From CAWFQB01 sp965277875 (GTDB lineage: Bacteria; Armatimonadota; Chthonomonadetes; Chthonomonadales; Chthonomonadaceae): a DNA stretch of 64,000 nucleotides. The notes beneath the pieces were generated by a model. The model was not told where the DNA came from, did no database searches, and was given only the letters and a program-made list of their open reading frames with translations. The stretch spans positions 682,001 through 746,000 of the forward strand of contig CBDIDV010000002.1 of the NCBI GenBank assembly GCA_965277875.1, written 5' to 3'. Below, in pieces: positions 24,429 through 33,800 of this stretch; the first letter of the stretch is position 1, and the number at the start of each line of letters is the position of its first letter. A program made the position numbers and the translations under genes.

Positions 24429-26160
24429 GGTACTCCCTACGACCAAATATGGCGACCGTGCAGCATATCAAGCGATAGTTCGCGGTGATGCCCCGGCCTC
24501 CAGTGAGTCCCGCCTTCCAGAGGCATACAGGTACTTCACTCGTGAATTGAAACAAAGAATTCAGACGGGGGCTGTACAAAGCGAACGCTTGTTCCGCGCT
24601 CTTGCAGGCGCATTCCAAGTCGTCTTCATCAACTTGAACCAAAATGAAAGTCCGTACAAAATCTTTGAAAGTTTGAATGCCAAAGGTAAGCCTCTAACGC
24701 AAGCAGATCTCGTGCGAAACTATATCGCAATGACATTGCCGATTGTCCGGCAAGAGGACGCCTTTTGCAATCATTGGTCACCTATCGAGCAAATGCTTCA
24801 AGAGAAGCGAGCAGTGGGCCGATCTGGTATTGGAGAACTGACGGCTTTTCTGCGCCACTACCTTGCATACCGCATGGGATCTCTTTGTAATGAGAAGCAT
24901 GTTTATGCCCGGTTCCGTGATCGTATGAACCGCGAGTTTGCAGACCCCAACAAGTTTGTTGCCGAAGTATCTACGTTGCATCGCTTCGCAGTTTTCTACG
25001 AACGCTTGTTACGTCCGCAGCTAGAGCCTGACGCTGCAACGCGCTTGGCAATGCAACATCTGGAGGTTCTAGACCTATCTACCGCCTTCCCTTTTTTGCT
25101 GGCAATGGCGGATGCGCGAGCTGCTGGAACAATCACGACCGTCGAGGTAGCAGGGGCATTTAAGATGCTGGAAAACTACCTCATGCGCCGTTCTCTGGCC
25201 GAAGAACCTACTAATTACCTCAACAAAATGTTTCCAACCCTCTGGGAACACATCAACACAGCAAATTTTCTGCCTTCCTTGCAGTCGGCTTTGCTGGAAT
25301 GTAAGTATCCGAGTGATTATCGCGTTCGGCAAAAATTGCTGACACGTCCTCTCTATCGCGGCAACCAGGCAACACGCTCCCAAGTGGTCTTTTTGTTAGA
25401 ACAAATCAATCGTCATCTTTCTGCGGGTACAGGCGGTCATACTGTGCTGAATGAAAGCGCTACGATTGAACATATCCTCCCGCAGAGTCCCAGTAAAGCG
25501 TGGCAAACTGCGTTAGGCGCGGAATACACCAGGCTTGGGGAGTTTGTCCATACTCTTGGCAATCTGACACTTTTGACGCAAGTTTGGAATTCCGAATTTT
25601 CTAATGCGCCCTTCGCTGACAAAAAGGCTCGATTGGCAGCTCACGCGCTACGTTTGAACTCGGATTACTTTTCGCAGGATATAACCTCATGGAATGAGAG
25701 TTCCATTCAGGCACGCTCTAATAATCTGATTGATAGTATTCTGCAAATATGGCCGTCTATGGCAGCCGCGCAAGACATAGCCATATCCGGGGCAAACTAT
25801 CTATGGCATACGCGGGTGGAGGGAATGGTTGCAAATAGCGTGATTTCCAGTTGGAAAGACGTAGTACACGAGGCAATTAGAGCCGCGTATAGGGCAGGTA
25901 TAACTGATTTGCACAATTATGTTTTGGCAGGTATGAATATCGTGGAGGGGGTTGCGGAGACACGAGGCTTCCGTCAAGTCGCAGGGACACCGTTTTCGGT
26001 GCAGGGAAAAGACGCAGATAAATCATGGCAATACGCTTGTGAGTTGGCAAGATGGGCGCGTTGCACAATCGATGTTACGGTTTCTTGGCTTGACAAACCA
26101 CAAGTTCCGGCGGGCCTGCGAGGGCAGAGCCAGCGCCTACAGTACCCGACGCCTCAGTAA
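24429..26160 (+). CDS. GmrSD-type nuclease, C-terminal part with DUF1524 HNH nuclease (frameshifted)
   Basis: This frame continues the DUF262 helical region (INLNQNESPYKIFESLNAKGKPLTQADLVRNY) and contains the DUF1524 nuclease with ATIEHILPQSPSKAW, LGNLTLL and N-x-x-F...KK motifs, a His-Me-finger arrangement as in GmrD. About 110 further residues form an additional C-terminal domain I do not recognise. The open frame begins at 24391, but no ribosome binding site supports independent translation, so it is the 3' part of a single gene broken by +1 frameshift. The start given here marks the base after the upstream stop codon. Confidence 0.82.
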
Positions 26161-26184
26161 TAAAGCGAGATGAAAGGAAATTCT

Positions 26185-26406
26185 GTGGGTAAACAAAACC
26201 ACCCCAATTTAGCTTCTGCCAACATCACAGTCGCAGATAAGGCGGCTTTGCGGCGGATACTGGAGGAGCAGGACAAGCAGACTGGCTTTGTTGTGGATGC
26301 GAACGTCATGCCGCAGAAGGCTCGTGAACTGATGATCGCGCAGGGGGTTCGCCCGGAAGACAACGCGTTCTCGCTGGAGATAAAGCGTTTGCGCGGCGGC
26401 GAGTAG
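26185..26406 (+). CDS. Small hypothetical protein
   Basis: The 73-residue basic/acidic protein reads GKQNHPNLASANITVADKAAL near its start and ends IKRLRGGE. I do not recognise a family. A GTG at 26185 has AAAGGAAA 5 bp upstream, whereas the ATG at 26170 has no ribosome binding site, so GTG is preferred. It begins 24 bp after the nuclease gene and could be its partner or simply lie downstream. Confidence 0.6.
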   Translation: MGKQNHPNLASANITVADKAALRRILEEQDKQTGFVVDANVMPQKARELMIAQGVRPEDNAFSLEIKRLRGGE

Positions 26407-26437
26407 AAGGGCGTGACTGCCCTGCTCCGGCAGGGCT

Positions 26438-27256
26438 TTACTGACTCGTTTTCTTTTTGTCGGGGCGGGTGGCGCTCTGGTTTGCGCTGACGAGTTCGAT
26501 GGTGGCGGTCTGGCGCTTGGTGTCCGTGCCGTTGCTGATTTCCGCGTACACGGTTTGCTTGCCGAGTATGGGGGTTAGTTTCCAGTCGCGGGAGGGCTGA
26601 TAGGGTTCCCAATCCGTCCAGTGCGCGCCGTCGCTGCTGAAACGGGCTTTTTGCGCCCACTGCGCGCCATACACGTACAGCTTGACATCGGGCGTTTTGG
26701 TCGTTGGCGCGTCCATATTGATGATAAGAGGGAACACTTCTTCCTGGCTTGCAAAGTCCTGCACCCAGAAGTCTTGATATTCGTTGTTCGGCGCGTGAAT
26801 GCAGGCCACGCCGATCTCGCGGAAGTCCGGGTTGAGCAGGTTGGCGCGATGGCCGGGACTTTTCATCCAGGAGGCAAGCGCCTCGGCGGGAGTGGGCTGC
26901 CCGCTGCAGATGTTCTCGCCCATCATGGAGAAGTTCGCGTAGCCGAATACGGGCAGGCGATCCGCGCTGTGACGGCCCAGGCGATCCACATGGGCGAAAT
27001 AGTTGTTGACGGCCATGTCCTCGGCCAGCCACGACGCGGCTTTGCTCAGTTCGTCCCGGCGCTTGAGCGGCGGCGCGTGAACCTTGCTGCGTTCGATATT
27101 TGTGAGCGCAATCACCTCGTCCACAAATTGCTCATTGCGCATGACGGCGGTTTTGACGCTCGGCGCAACGGGCTTTACCGCGTCTTGCGCGAAGGTCGCA
27201 CAGGGAGTGGCGCAGAACGCGCAGGCCAGCAGCATAGTGAGTAGTGCAATCCGCAT
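26438..27256 (-). CDS. Secreted CAP/SCP-domain protein
   Basis: The 272-residue protein has a signal peptide (MRIALLTMLLACAFCA...TFA-QD). The CAP fold spans residues about 45-165 with ALTNIERSKVHAPPL, FAHVDRLGR, GENICSGQ and SPGHRANLLNP; the His and Glu residues of the usual cavity are present. The C-terminal 100 residues form a beta-rich segment, possibly Ig-like. AGAGGA precedes the ATG. Bacterial CAP proteins of this SafA/YkwD type are extracellular and of mostly unknown activity. Confidence 0.88.
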   Translation of the reverse strand: MRIALLTMLLACAFCATPCATFAQDAVKPVAPSVKTAVMRNEQFVDEVIALTNIERSKVHAPPLKRRDELSKAASWLAEDMAVNNYFAHVDRLGRHSADRLPVFGYANFSMMGENICSGQPTPAEALASWMKSPGHRANLLNPDFREIGVACIHAPNNEYQDFWVQDFASQEEVFPLIINMDAPTTKTPDVKLYVYGAQWAQKARFSSDGAHWTDWEPYQPSRDWKLTPILGKQTVYAEISNGTDTKRQTATIELVSANQSATRPDKKKTSQ

Positions 27257-27554
27257 TGCGCCGATCCTCTTTCCACACGGGACGGTACAGCTTCGAATGA
27301 TTGGATAGTCGAAATTTACAACGGCGAAACTGTGTGCCGGGTTGGTTGCGCTGTATCCTTGCTGTCCTGAGTGGCAGAAGAGGAGTACGGTTGGCGCGCG
27401 GCGGCAGGGTTCAAAGCGGACGATCCCAGATATTTCGTGGATGTTATGCGCTGTTGTGAAGAGTATACACGCTATTCGTGATATTAACGTGACATAGCCG
27501 TGATATTTTGAAGGATTGTTGTATAACTCACACCAATTTTATAGAATCGGCAGT

Positions 27555-28238
27555 TTAGAGGACAAGTTCAAAGACCCCGATGGCGCGGGGTTCCTCCGGG
27601 GTTCCGAGTTTGTAGCGGGAGGCTGTTACGCGCCAACCCTGCGACTGAAGCGATTCGAGCAGGTACATGCTTACGCCCCTGAAGGGGTCGGCGAGCAGGA
27701 CGCGCCCGCCAGGCGCAAGGTTGGCGCGGAAAATCTTTACAATATCGTCGTGCATGTTGTCGCTGTAGAGGATGTCCGACCCAATGATCCAGTCGTAGCG
27801 CTTTGTGTCCTGCCAGTCGGTCCAGTCTACAAGTTGGTTGGTGATGCCCGTCACCTGATTCTGCGCCACGTTGCGTCGGCACAGTTCCATTGCCAGTTCC
27901 TGCCTGTCCGTCTGCGTCACGTATGCCCCCAGCGTGGCGGCGACGATCCCTGGCAGTCCGGTTCCCGCCCCCAGTTCCAGCACGGTCTTACCCTTCAATT
28001 TGTCGGCCTGCGCGCTGAGTTCATAGGCCAGCGCGATAGAGGAGGGCCACAGGGCCACGCCATACGGCAGATGGTCGAGAAAATCGCGAAAGAACTCCCG
28101 CTCGTCCGCGTCCGTCAAAATCACGCCCGTGTGCTGGATAACCCACGCGTGCGCGTCAAGCCTGAGGTGGTACTCGTGCAGGGGAAAAGAACGCCCATCA
28201 TCGGTGTGCAGGGCGGGGGGCGGAGAGGATGCTGTCAT
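27555..28238 (-). CDS. SAM-dependent methyltransferase (Methyltransf_16/NNMT-like)
   Basis: The 227-residue protein has motif I VLELGAGTGLPGIVAA, motif II region VTQTDRQELAMELCRRN, and IIGSDILYSDNMHDDIV, typical of the PF10294 lysine-methyltransferase-like group. The substrate is unknown. I placed the start at 28238, with GGAGCC upstream, because the longer frame runs into the pyrF promoter region. It is divergent from pyrF. Confidence 0.85.
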   Translation of the reverse strand: MTASSPPPALHTDDGRSFPLHEYHLRLDAHAWVIQHTGVILTDADEREFFRDFLDHLPYGVALWPSSIALAYELSAQADKLKGKTVLELGAGTGLPGIVAATLGAYVTQTDRQELAMELCRRNVAQNQVTGITNQLVDWTDWQDTKRYDWIIGSDILYSDNMHDDIVKIFRANLAPGGRVLLADPFRGVSMYLLESLQSQGWRVTASRYKLGTPEEPRAIGVFELVL

Positions 28239-28436
28239 AAAAGGCTCCGGGTTGAAATGTTGGATCGGTTTCCTACGGTTACAAACGGCCCCATCCGGGA
28301 AAAGGTTTCCGGGATGCGGGTTGGCTTCGTCAGCCCCGCGTAAAATCATAGCAGGAAAACACCCCGGACAAACGCAAATACCAATCGGAATACAAATAAT
28401 AAACAGACACAGGACAGCAGAAGAGGCGAATGAAGC

Positions 28437-29186
28437 ATGAGTATCGAGAACGCGAAAAGCCGTATCATCGTGGCCCTGGACGTAGACGACGCGGCGCGGG
28501 CCGTGGCTCTGGTGGAACAGCTTCAGGATCATGTGGGCGTGTTCAAAGTGGGCCTGGAACTGATTAACGCGCTGGGCGTAGGCGTCTTTGAGGCGTTAAG
28601 GCAGGCGCAGGCTGTCCGCTTCTTTTATGACGCCAAGCTGCACGATATACCCAACACAATCGCGGGCGCAATGCGAAGTATCAGCAGGCTGGGCGTGTGG
28701 TGCGTGACCGCCCACGCGACGGGAGGCGAGGCCATGCTCCGCGCTGCTGTGCTGTCTGCCCATGATGCGGCCCAAACAAGCGGCCTGCCGCCGCCCCGCG
28801 TCCTGGCCGTGACCGTGCTGACTAGTATCAGCGAGGACGTGCTGCGAAACGAATTGGATGTCAACATGCAGCTGCCCTCGTATGTGGCGCACCTGGCGAG
28901 CATGGCGTACCGGGCGGGCTGCGCGGGCGTGATCGCCAGTCCCCACGAAATCGAGGTGGTGCGCGACGCGGTTCCCGACCCCGATTTTCTTATTGTGACG
29001 CCCGGAGTTCGCCCTCAAAACAGCGCGGTCGGCGATCAGGCGCGCGTCCTGACACCGGGCGAGGCCATCCGGCGCGGCGCGGACTATCTGGTGATCGGGC
29101 GTCCCATCGTGGCCGCGCCCGACCCCGCCCAGGCCGCGCAAAGCATCGCCGAGGAGATTGCCGAAGCGCTGGCGACGGCAGGGTGA
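28437..29186 (+). CDS. pyrF: Orotidine 5'-phosphate decarboxylase
   Basis: PyrF converts OMP to UMP, the last step of de novo pyrimidine synthesis. The catalytic Asp-Lys-x-x-Asp array appears as FYDAKLHDIPNT near residues 64-72, with VALDVDDA at the start and VTPGVRP and RGADYLVIGRPI at the C-terminus. At 249 residues it is typical of the group I enzymes. AGAGGCGAATGAAGC precedes the ATG. No other pyrimidine genes are nearby. Its stop lies directly before a compound palindrome. Confidence 0.96.
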   Translation: MSIENAKSRIIVALDVDDAARAVALVEQLQDHVGVFKVGLELINALGVGVFEALRQAQAVRFFYDAKLHDIPNTIAGAMRSISRLGVWCVTAHATGGEAMLRAAVLSAHDAAQTSGLPPPRVLAVTVLTSISEDVLRNELDVNMQLPSYVAHLASMAYRAGCAGVIASPHEIEVVRDAVPDPDFLIVTPGVRPQNSAVGDQARVLTPGEAIRRGADYLVIGRPIVAAPDPAQAAQSIAEEIAEALATAG

Positions 29187-29208
29187 ATACGGGTGCGAAG
29201 GCGGATGT

Positions 29209-29356
29209 GAAGCCGGGTACAGAGAACGTACCCGTCTTGGAGTCGCTGCGCGACAAGCGTCCTCACGGACGCGATGCACTTAGTCAAAACTGTATTCACG
29301 TCCAGAGGACGTTTGGCGTAGCCTCCGAGACGGGTACGTTCTCTGTACCCGGCTTC
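29209..29356. repeat. Compound palindromic element, family 1 (copy 2)
   Basis: The order is A CGGGTAC-AGAGAAC-GTACCCG (29214-29234), arm TCTTGGAG (29235-29242), B TCGC-TGC-GCGA (29243-29253), C GCGTCC-TCAC-GGACGC (29257-29272), spacer, C' ACGTCC-AGA-GGACGT (29298-29312), B' GGC-GTA-GCC (29315-29323), arm' CTCCGAGA, and A' (29331-29351), then GCTTC. The A loop is identical to the 44.5-kb copy apart from one base. Confidence 0.85.
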
Positions 29357-29403
29357 TGCAAAGCCTTATCAACTGTTCTACAACAAAGACGTTTATTGCT
29401 GCC

Positions 29404-32346
29404 ATGACCAAATCACTCCTTCCATCCGGCATTTGCCCGTTGCTTGTGCGCCGTGTTTCGTTACGCCCCGCTCGTCTTTGGATGACGGGCGCGATGCTGC
29501 TTGCGCTTGGCTCGACTGCGGTGGGACTGGCGCGGGCGCAGGGGAACGATACCCCAACTGTCAAGCCTATCATCGGCCCCGGTTCCACGCTGTCACAGAA
29601 CGCCCTCGTCGCCATTCCTGCTACCGCTCCGCTGCCGTATGGACTGGCGCTGATGGCGCGCTGGGACCTGCTGCCGACCCTGCGCGATACGCGCTGCTTT
29701 CAGGACAGCAGCTACGATCCGAGCGGCGGCAACGGGGACTCCGGCCACTTTGTCCGCCAGTCGGGCCGCGTCGCCGTGCTGTCCGACATCAAGGGGCCGG
29801 GCTGCATTTATCGTTTCTGGACGGCCAACGCGGCGGGAAACCTGCGGATCTATTTCGATGGAGAGGACACGCCGCGCATCAGCTGCCCGCTGCAAGACCT
29901 GTTCGGCGGCAAGGTCGCGCCGTTCATCGCTCCGCTTGTCGGGCATCGCAGCGGCGGGTGGTACTCGTTCTTCCCCATGCCGTTCCAAAAAGGCTGCCGC
30001 ATCGAAGTGACCGATGCGGGCAATCTCTATTATCAGGTCGAGTATCAGCGGTTCCCGGACACAACGCCGATACGCACGTTCGCCACGACCCTGAGTAGTG
30101 AGGAGCAAGCCGCCCTGCAAATCGTAACGGCGCAGTGGAACGGCATGGGCGCGAACCCGCTGATGGCCTTTTCAGCCAATTCAAATGTACCAGCCATCTC
30201 AAATGTAAATGCAAGCGCGTACCAGGCGCAGACGCAGACCGCGCGCGGCCTCGTTTCCGTACCCGCAGGGCAGACGCGCACATTCGCTAACTTGAACGGC
30301 GGCGGGCGTATCACGGCCCTGCATCTCGCCCTTGTACCCGCCGACCGGACGACCCTGCGCCAGACCCTGCTGCGCGTGTATTGGGACGGTGCGAAAAAGC
30401 CCGCGATTGAAGCGCCCGTCGGAGAGTTCTTTGGGGTGGGGTTCGGAGATCGCCGCCTGACATCGCTGCCGACCGCAATGCAGGACAGCGGCTATACCTG
30501 CTACTGGCCCATGCCGTTCGGACACTCGGCCCGCTTTGAACTCGCCAACATGAGCAAAACCGACCTGAGCGCAATCGGGTATCGCGTCGAGTCGCAGCGT
30601 TCCCGCGACGCGATGGACGGCGTTGGGTATTTTCACGCGCAATGGCATCGGCAGACCACGAAATCGGGTGAGCCGTTCCACATTTTGCAGGCCAAAGGGC
30701 GCGGGCATTACGTGGGCGAGCATACCGATATGCAGGGCGATCATGGCCTGTGGTTTCTGGAGGGCGACGAAAAAGTATATGTGGACGGCGAAACGTTTCC
30801 CTCCATACACGGCACGGGAACCGAAGATTTCTATACGGGCGGCTGGTACTTCGATCAGGGGCCGTTCAATCTGCCGTATCACGGCTGCACCATCAAGCAG
30901 GACGACATCTCGCGCGTATCCGCGTACCGTTTTCAGATACAGGACTGTGTGCCGTTCCAGCATGACTTCAAAATAGACATCGAACACGGCGGCACAAACG
31001 ATTATCCGGGCGCGGATTATAGCTGCGTGGCCTACTGGTATCAGGACAGCGCGACGCATGGCTGGTCGCCCGTTGACCCGGCCCAACTGACGCCTGCCCA
31101 TCCGATGACCGAAAACGCGCAGGAGGCCGAATCGCTGGCATGGAACGGCGGCAAAGTCACGCTTGTATCCGACGACGCCCTGCCCCTATCCGGGCCGGGC
31201 GGAACCGAGGCGAGCGGGGGCAGGGTGGCGGTCGTGTCCGGCGACAAGCCGACCGTGACGTTCGAGGTAAAGAACGACGACAACTACACCCTGCATCTGG
31301 TCACGCTGAATGTGCCGGATAATGCCCGCGCCCTCAGCATGAGTGTGGACGGCGGCGCGTCCGCACCCGGCGCATTCACGACCGCGCCCGGTCATGCCGA
31401 CGCTGTCAGGTTCGCGCGCTTCACGGCGGGACGCCATACCCTCGCCCTCGACATCCCGAAAGGGCAGCGGGCGTATGTGGATTATCTGCGCCTGGAGCCG
31501 AGCCGCAAAGAAAAGGGCGTCATAGAAGGGGAAAGCTTGCTGTCCAGAGTGGACGGGCCGGGGCGCACGGATGCCACGCTTTTGGACGCCCGCGCACAAT
31601 ACAGCGGCGGCGCGGCCCTGCGCTGGCAGCCCCTCAAAACCGGCGAGTTTTTATCTATTCCGCTGACCATCACGCAGGAGGGCGATTATACCGTCGAAAT
31701 GGCCGTAGACGCCGACGATTCGAGCGCGGCCTGGAATTTGCAGGACGAGCAGGGAACCGTTCATGCCGCGAGCCTGCCCGTCAACAGCAGAGGGGTGCAG
31801 AAACTGCGCTTTGGCGGCATGATCCACCTGACGGTGGGCAGGCACACGCTTGTTCTCAAAGGCGGGGACGTGCGCTCTTCGCTGACGCTGGACTATGTGC
31901 GCCTGGTCAAAACCCGCTACGCCAATACCGTGGAAGCCGAGGGCTTGAAAGTCCTCGAAACGCAGGGCGGCGCAGCCGAAACGCAGGACTTGAAGGGCAT
32001 CGGGCAGGATTGGAGCGGCGACGCGCAGTTCTGGTTTCATGCTCAAAAACCGGGCGATTTCGCCACATTGGAACTGCCCGTCGCCATGTCGGGACACTAC
32101 GATCTCGTCGTCTACTACACGACGGCGAGAGATTACGGCACAATACAGACACTCGTAGACGGCAAAGAGATCGGCAGTCCGACCGACTGCTACACGCCCG
32201 ACGTGAAAGCGAAAGGGCGGCTTGTTCTGGGCGCTCTCGACCTGACAGCCGGAGCGCACCGCATCACGTTCCGCGTCACGGGCAAAAACGAGGTCAGTTC
32301 CAGTTACCTTGTGGGCGTGGACGCGATTGGATTGGAGCGCAAGTAG
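29404..32346 (+). CDS. Secreted GH172-like (DUF2961) glycosidase with C-terminal sugar-binding modules
   Basis: The 980-residue protein starts with a long signal peptide (MLLALGSTAVGLARA). DUF2961 domains, now GH172, act on fructose dianhydrides and D-arabinofuranosides. The motif GTGTEDFYTGGWYF near residues 470-483 includes the expected catalytic Glu, and GCIYRFWTANAAGNLRIYFDGE is also typical. The first 420 residues contain a partial duplication of the jelly-roll (FYFDGED...PFQKGC and VYWDGAKKP...MPFGHSARFEL). After residue 600 come two or three carbohydrate-binding-like beta modules (EGESLLSRVD; EAEGLKVLE). It is separated from tsaE by zero bases (TAG then GTG). Confidence 0.87.
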   Translation: MTKSLLPSGICPLLVRRVSLRPARLWMTGAMLLALGSTAVGLARAQGNDTPTVKPIIGPGSTLSQNALVAIPATAPLPYGLALMARWDLLPTLRDTRCFQDSSYDPSGGNGDSGHFVRQSGRVAVLSDIKGPGCIYRFWTANAAGNLRIYFDGEDTPRISCPLQDLFGGKVAPFIAPLVGHRSGGWYSFFPMPFQKGCRIEVTDAGNLYYQVEYQRFPDTTPIRTFATTLSSEEQAALQIVTAQWNGMGANPLMAFSANSNVPAISNVNASAYQAQTQTARGLVSVPAGQTRTFANLNGGGRITALHLALVPADRTTLRQTLLRVYWDGAKKPAIEAPVGEFFGVGFGDRRLTSLPTAMQDSGYTCYWPMPFGHSARFELANMSKTDLSAIGYRVESQRSRDAMDGVGYFHAQWHRQTTKSGEPFHILQAKGRGHYVGEHTDMQGDHGLWFLEGDEKVYVDGETFPSIHGTGTEDFYTGGWYFDQGPFNLPYHGCTIKQDDISRVSAYRFQIQDCVPFQHDFKIDIEHGGTNDYPGADYSCVAYWYQDSATHGWSPVDPAQLTPAHPMTENAQEAESLAWNGGKVTLVSDDALPLSGPGGTEASGGRVAVVSGDKPTVTFEVKNDDNYTLHLVTLNVPDNARALSMSVDGGASAPGAFTTAPGHADAVRFARFTAGRHTLALDIPKGQRAYVDYLRLEPSRKEKGVIEGESLLSRVDGPGRTDATLLDARAQYSGGAALRWQPLKTGEFLSIPLTITQEGDYTVEMAVDADDSSAAWNLQDEQGTVHAASLPVNSRGVQKLRFGGMIHLTVGRHTLVLKGGDVRSSLTLDYVRLVKTRYANTVEAEGLKVLETQGGAAETQDLKGIGQDWSGDAQFWFHAQKPGDFATLELPVAMSGHYDLVVYYTTARDYGTIQTLVDGKEIGSPTDCYTPDVKAKGRLVLGALDLTAGAHRITFRVTGKNEVSSSYLVGVDAIGLERK

Positions 32347-32838
32347 GTGGAGTTTGTAGTTCGCACACCAGACGAGACGCGAGCATTCGGCGCGGCATTG
32401 GGGCGTCTGCTAAGAGCAGGCGACGTAATCGCGCTTGTCGGCGATCTGGGCATGGGCAAAACCACGCTCGCGCAGGGCGTGGCGCGGGGCATGGGCATTG
32501 CGGAGAGCGTGACCAGTCCGACATTTACGCTCGTGCAGGAGTATGGCCGCACCCTGCCCCTGTTCCACTTCGACCCCTACCGCCTCGATCAGCCCGAAGC
32601 CATGTCCGATCTGGGCTTTGAAGAGTATTTAGAGCGTGGCGGCGTCGTCCTCGTGGAATGGGCGGACAAGATCGCCGCCCTGCTGCCCCCGGAGCGGCTA
32701 ACGTTGATGCTGAGCGAACAGGGAACACGGGACAGAGAACAGGGAATAGACGAGGCGCGTTTGATTTCAGCAGAAGCGAAGGGGATGCGGCACGAACGCC
32801 TGCTTGCGGAACTTGCCGCGCAGAGTGAAACAGAGTGA
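32347..32838 (+). CDS. tsaE: tRNA threonylcarbamoyladenosine biosynthesis ATPase TsaE
   Basis: TsaE is the ATPase that activates the TsaBD complex making t6A37 in ANN-decoding tRNAs. Walker A GDLGMGKTTLAQG (about residues 31-43), SPTFTLVQEY and FHFDPYRLD are diagnostic. It starts with GTG immediately after the glycosidase stop. Its C-terminal segment (EQGTRDREQGIDEA) is encoded by GAACAGGGAACACGGGACAG-type repeat sequence and is probably dispensable. tsaB follows by 27 bp, so the t6A genes form an operon. Confidence 0.95.
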   Translation: MEFVVRTPDETRAFGAALGRLLRAGDVIALVGDLGMGKTTLAQGVARGMGIAESVTSPTFTLVQEYGRTLPLFHFDPYRLDQPEAMSDLGFEEYLERGGVVLVEWADKIAALLPPERLTLMLSEQGTRDREQGIDEARLISAEAKGMRHERLLAELAAQSETE

Positions 32839-32865
32839 AACAAAGATGGTGAAGCGGCAAACAGC

Positions 32866-33627
32866 GTGACGCAAAACGAAGAGAAAAATTTCATACTGGC
32901 ATTGGATACCTCGGCGGATGTGTGCGGCGTAGCCGTGTGGCGAGACGGGCAGTTTGTCACGGAGCATACATTTCGGCACGGGATGCACCTGTCGGAGCGG
33001 CTGTTCGCGCATATTGACGACGTTCTGAAAGAAGCCGATGCCACGCTGGACGATGTAAGCGCATTTGCCGTAGGGCTTGGCCCCGGCTCGTTCACCGGCA
33101 CGCGCATCGGCGTGATGACCATGAAGACGCTGGCATCCGTACAGAGCAAACCCATTTACGGCATCGGCAGCATGGACGCGCTCGCGGGCGCGTTCAGGGG
33201 CCTGCGGGGCGTGGTCGTGGTTCCCCTGCTGCCCAGCCGGACGGGCATCGTGATTACGGGCGTGTACAATGTGGCAAACGATGTGCCGCAAATACTGCGC
33301 GACCTGCAAACCCTGCCGTTCGACGACCTGGCCGCGCAACTGCAAAAGTGGACAGCAACACACATCATACTCTGTGGCCCGCTCGCACTGAAGCTCGGCC
33401 TGGAACTGGACGCGCTGCTTGTGCGTCAGGGCTTACAGGTTTCAGTTGTGGACGCGCCGTTTCCCCGCGCCTCGGAGGTCGGGCGGCTGGCATACGCGCG
33501 GATCAGAAAGGGCGACATGGGCGATGACGCGCTTGCCCTGGTTCCCCAATACGTGGCCCCGCCGCCCATCAGCCAGCCCAAACCCGAAAATCGTCCGCCT
33601 GTTTACAGGGAGCCACCATTGTCTTGA
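32866..33627 (+). CDS. tsaB: tRNA threonylcarbamoyladenosine biosynthesis protein TsaB
   Basis: TsaB is the pseudo-ASKHA partner of TsaD in t6A synthesis. The N-terminal ILALDTSADVCGVAV, the HLSERLFAHIDDVL helix and GLGPGSFTGTRIGV are characteristic. At 253 residues it is slightly long, with a Pro-rich tail. The start is GTG (32866) with a weak ribosome binding site. The stop codon lies inside the left arm of a palindromic element, so the repeat fixes the gene's 3' end. Confidence 0.94.
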   Translation: MTQNEEKNFILALDTSADVCGVAVWRDGQFVTEHTFRHGMHLSERLFAHIDDVLKEADATLDDVSAFAVGLGPGSFTGTRIGVMTMKTLASVQSKPIYGIGSMDALAGAFRGLRGVVVVPLLPSRTGIVITGVYNVANDVPQILRDLQTLPFDDLAAQLQKWTATHIILCGPLALKLGLELDALLVRQGLQVSVVDAPFPRASEVGRLAYARIRKGDMGDDALALVPQYVAPPPISQPKPENRPPVYREPPLS

Positions 33628-33765
33628 ACTCGGATTTATAGGATTTTTGGGATAGACAGGATTTGTGTGTACTGCTCCGACCTGCTGTACGGAGAATGGG
33701 CTGCAATCAACAACGCATCCTAATCCTGTCCATCCTATCAATCCGCGTAATCCGAGTTCAAGACA
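33620..33765. repeat. Palindromic element, family 2 (TCTTGAACTCGGATT type)
   Basis: TGTCTTGAACTCGGATT (33620-33636) is inverted exactly at 33749-33765. Inner parts (AGGATTTTTGGGATAGACAGG and ATCCTAATCCTGTCCATCC) also pair imperfectly. A small CTCCG/CGGAG hairpin lies inside. It contains the tsaB stop codon and ends about 35 bp before the FIST gene start. Confidence 0.85.
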
Positions 33766-33800
33766 AGCATTGGGAAAGAAGTAAGAAGGGTAAGAGCGAA

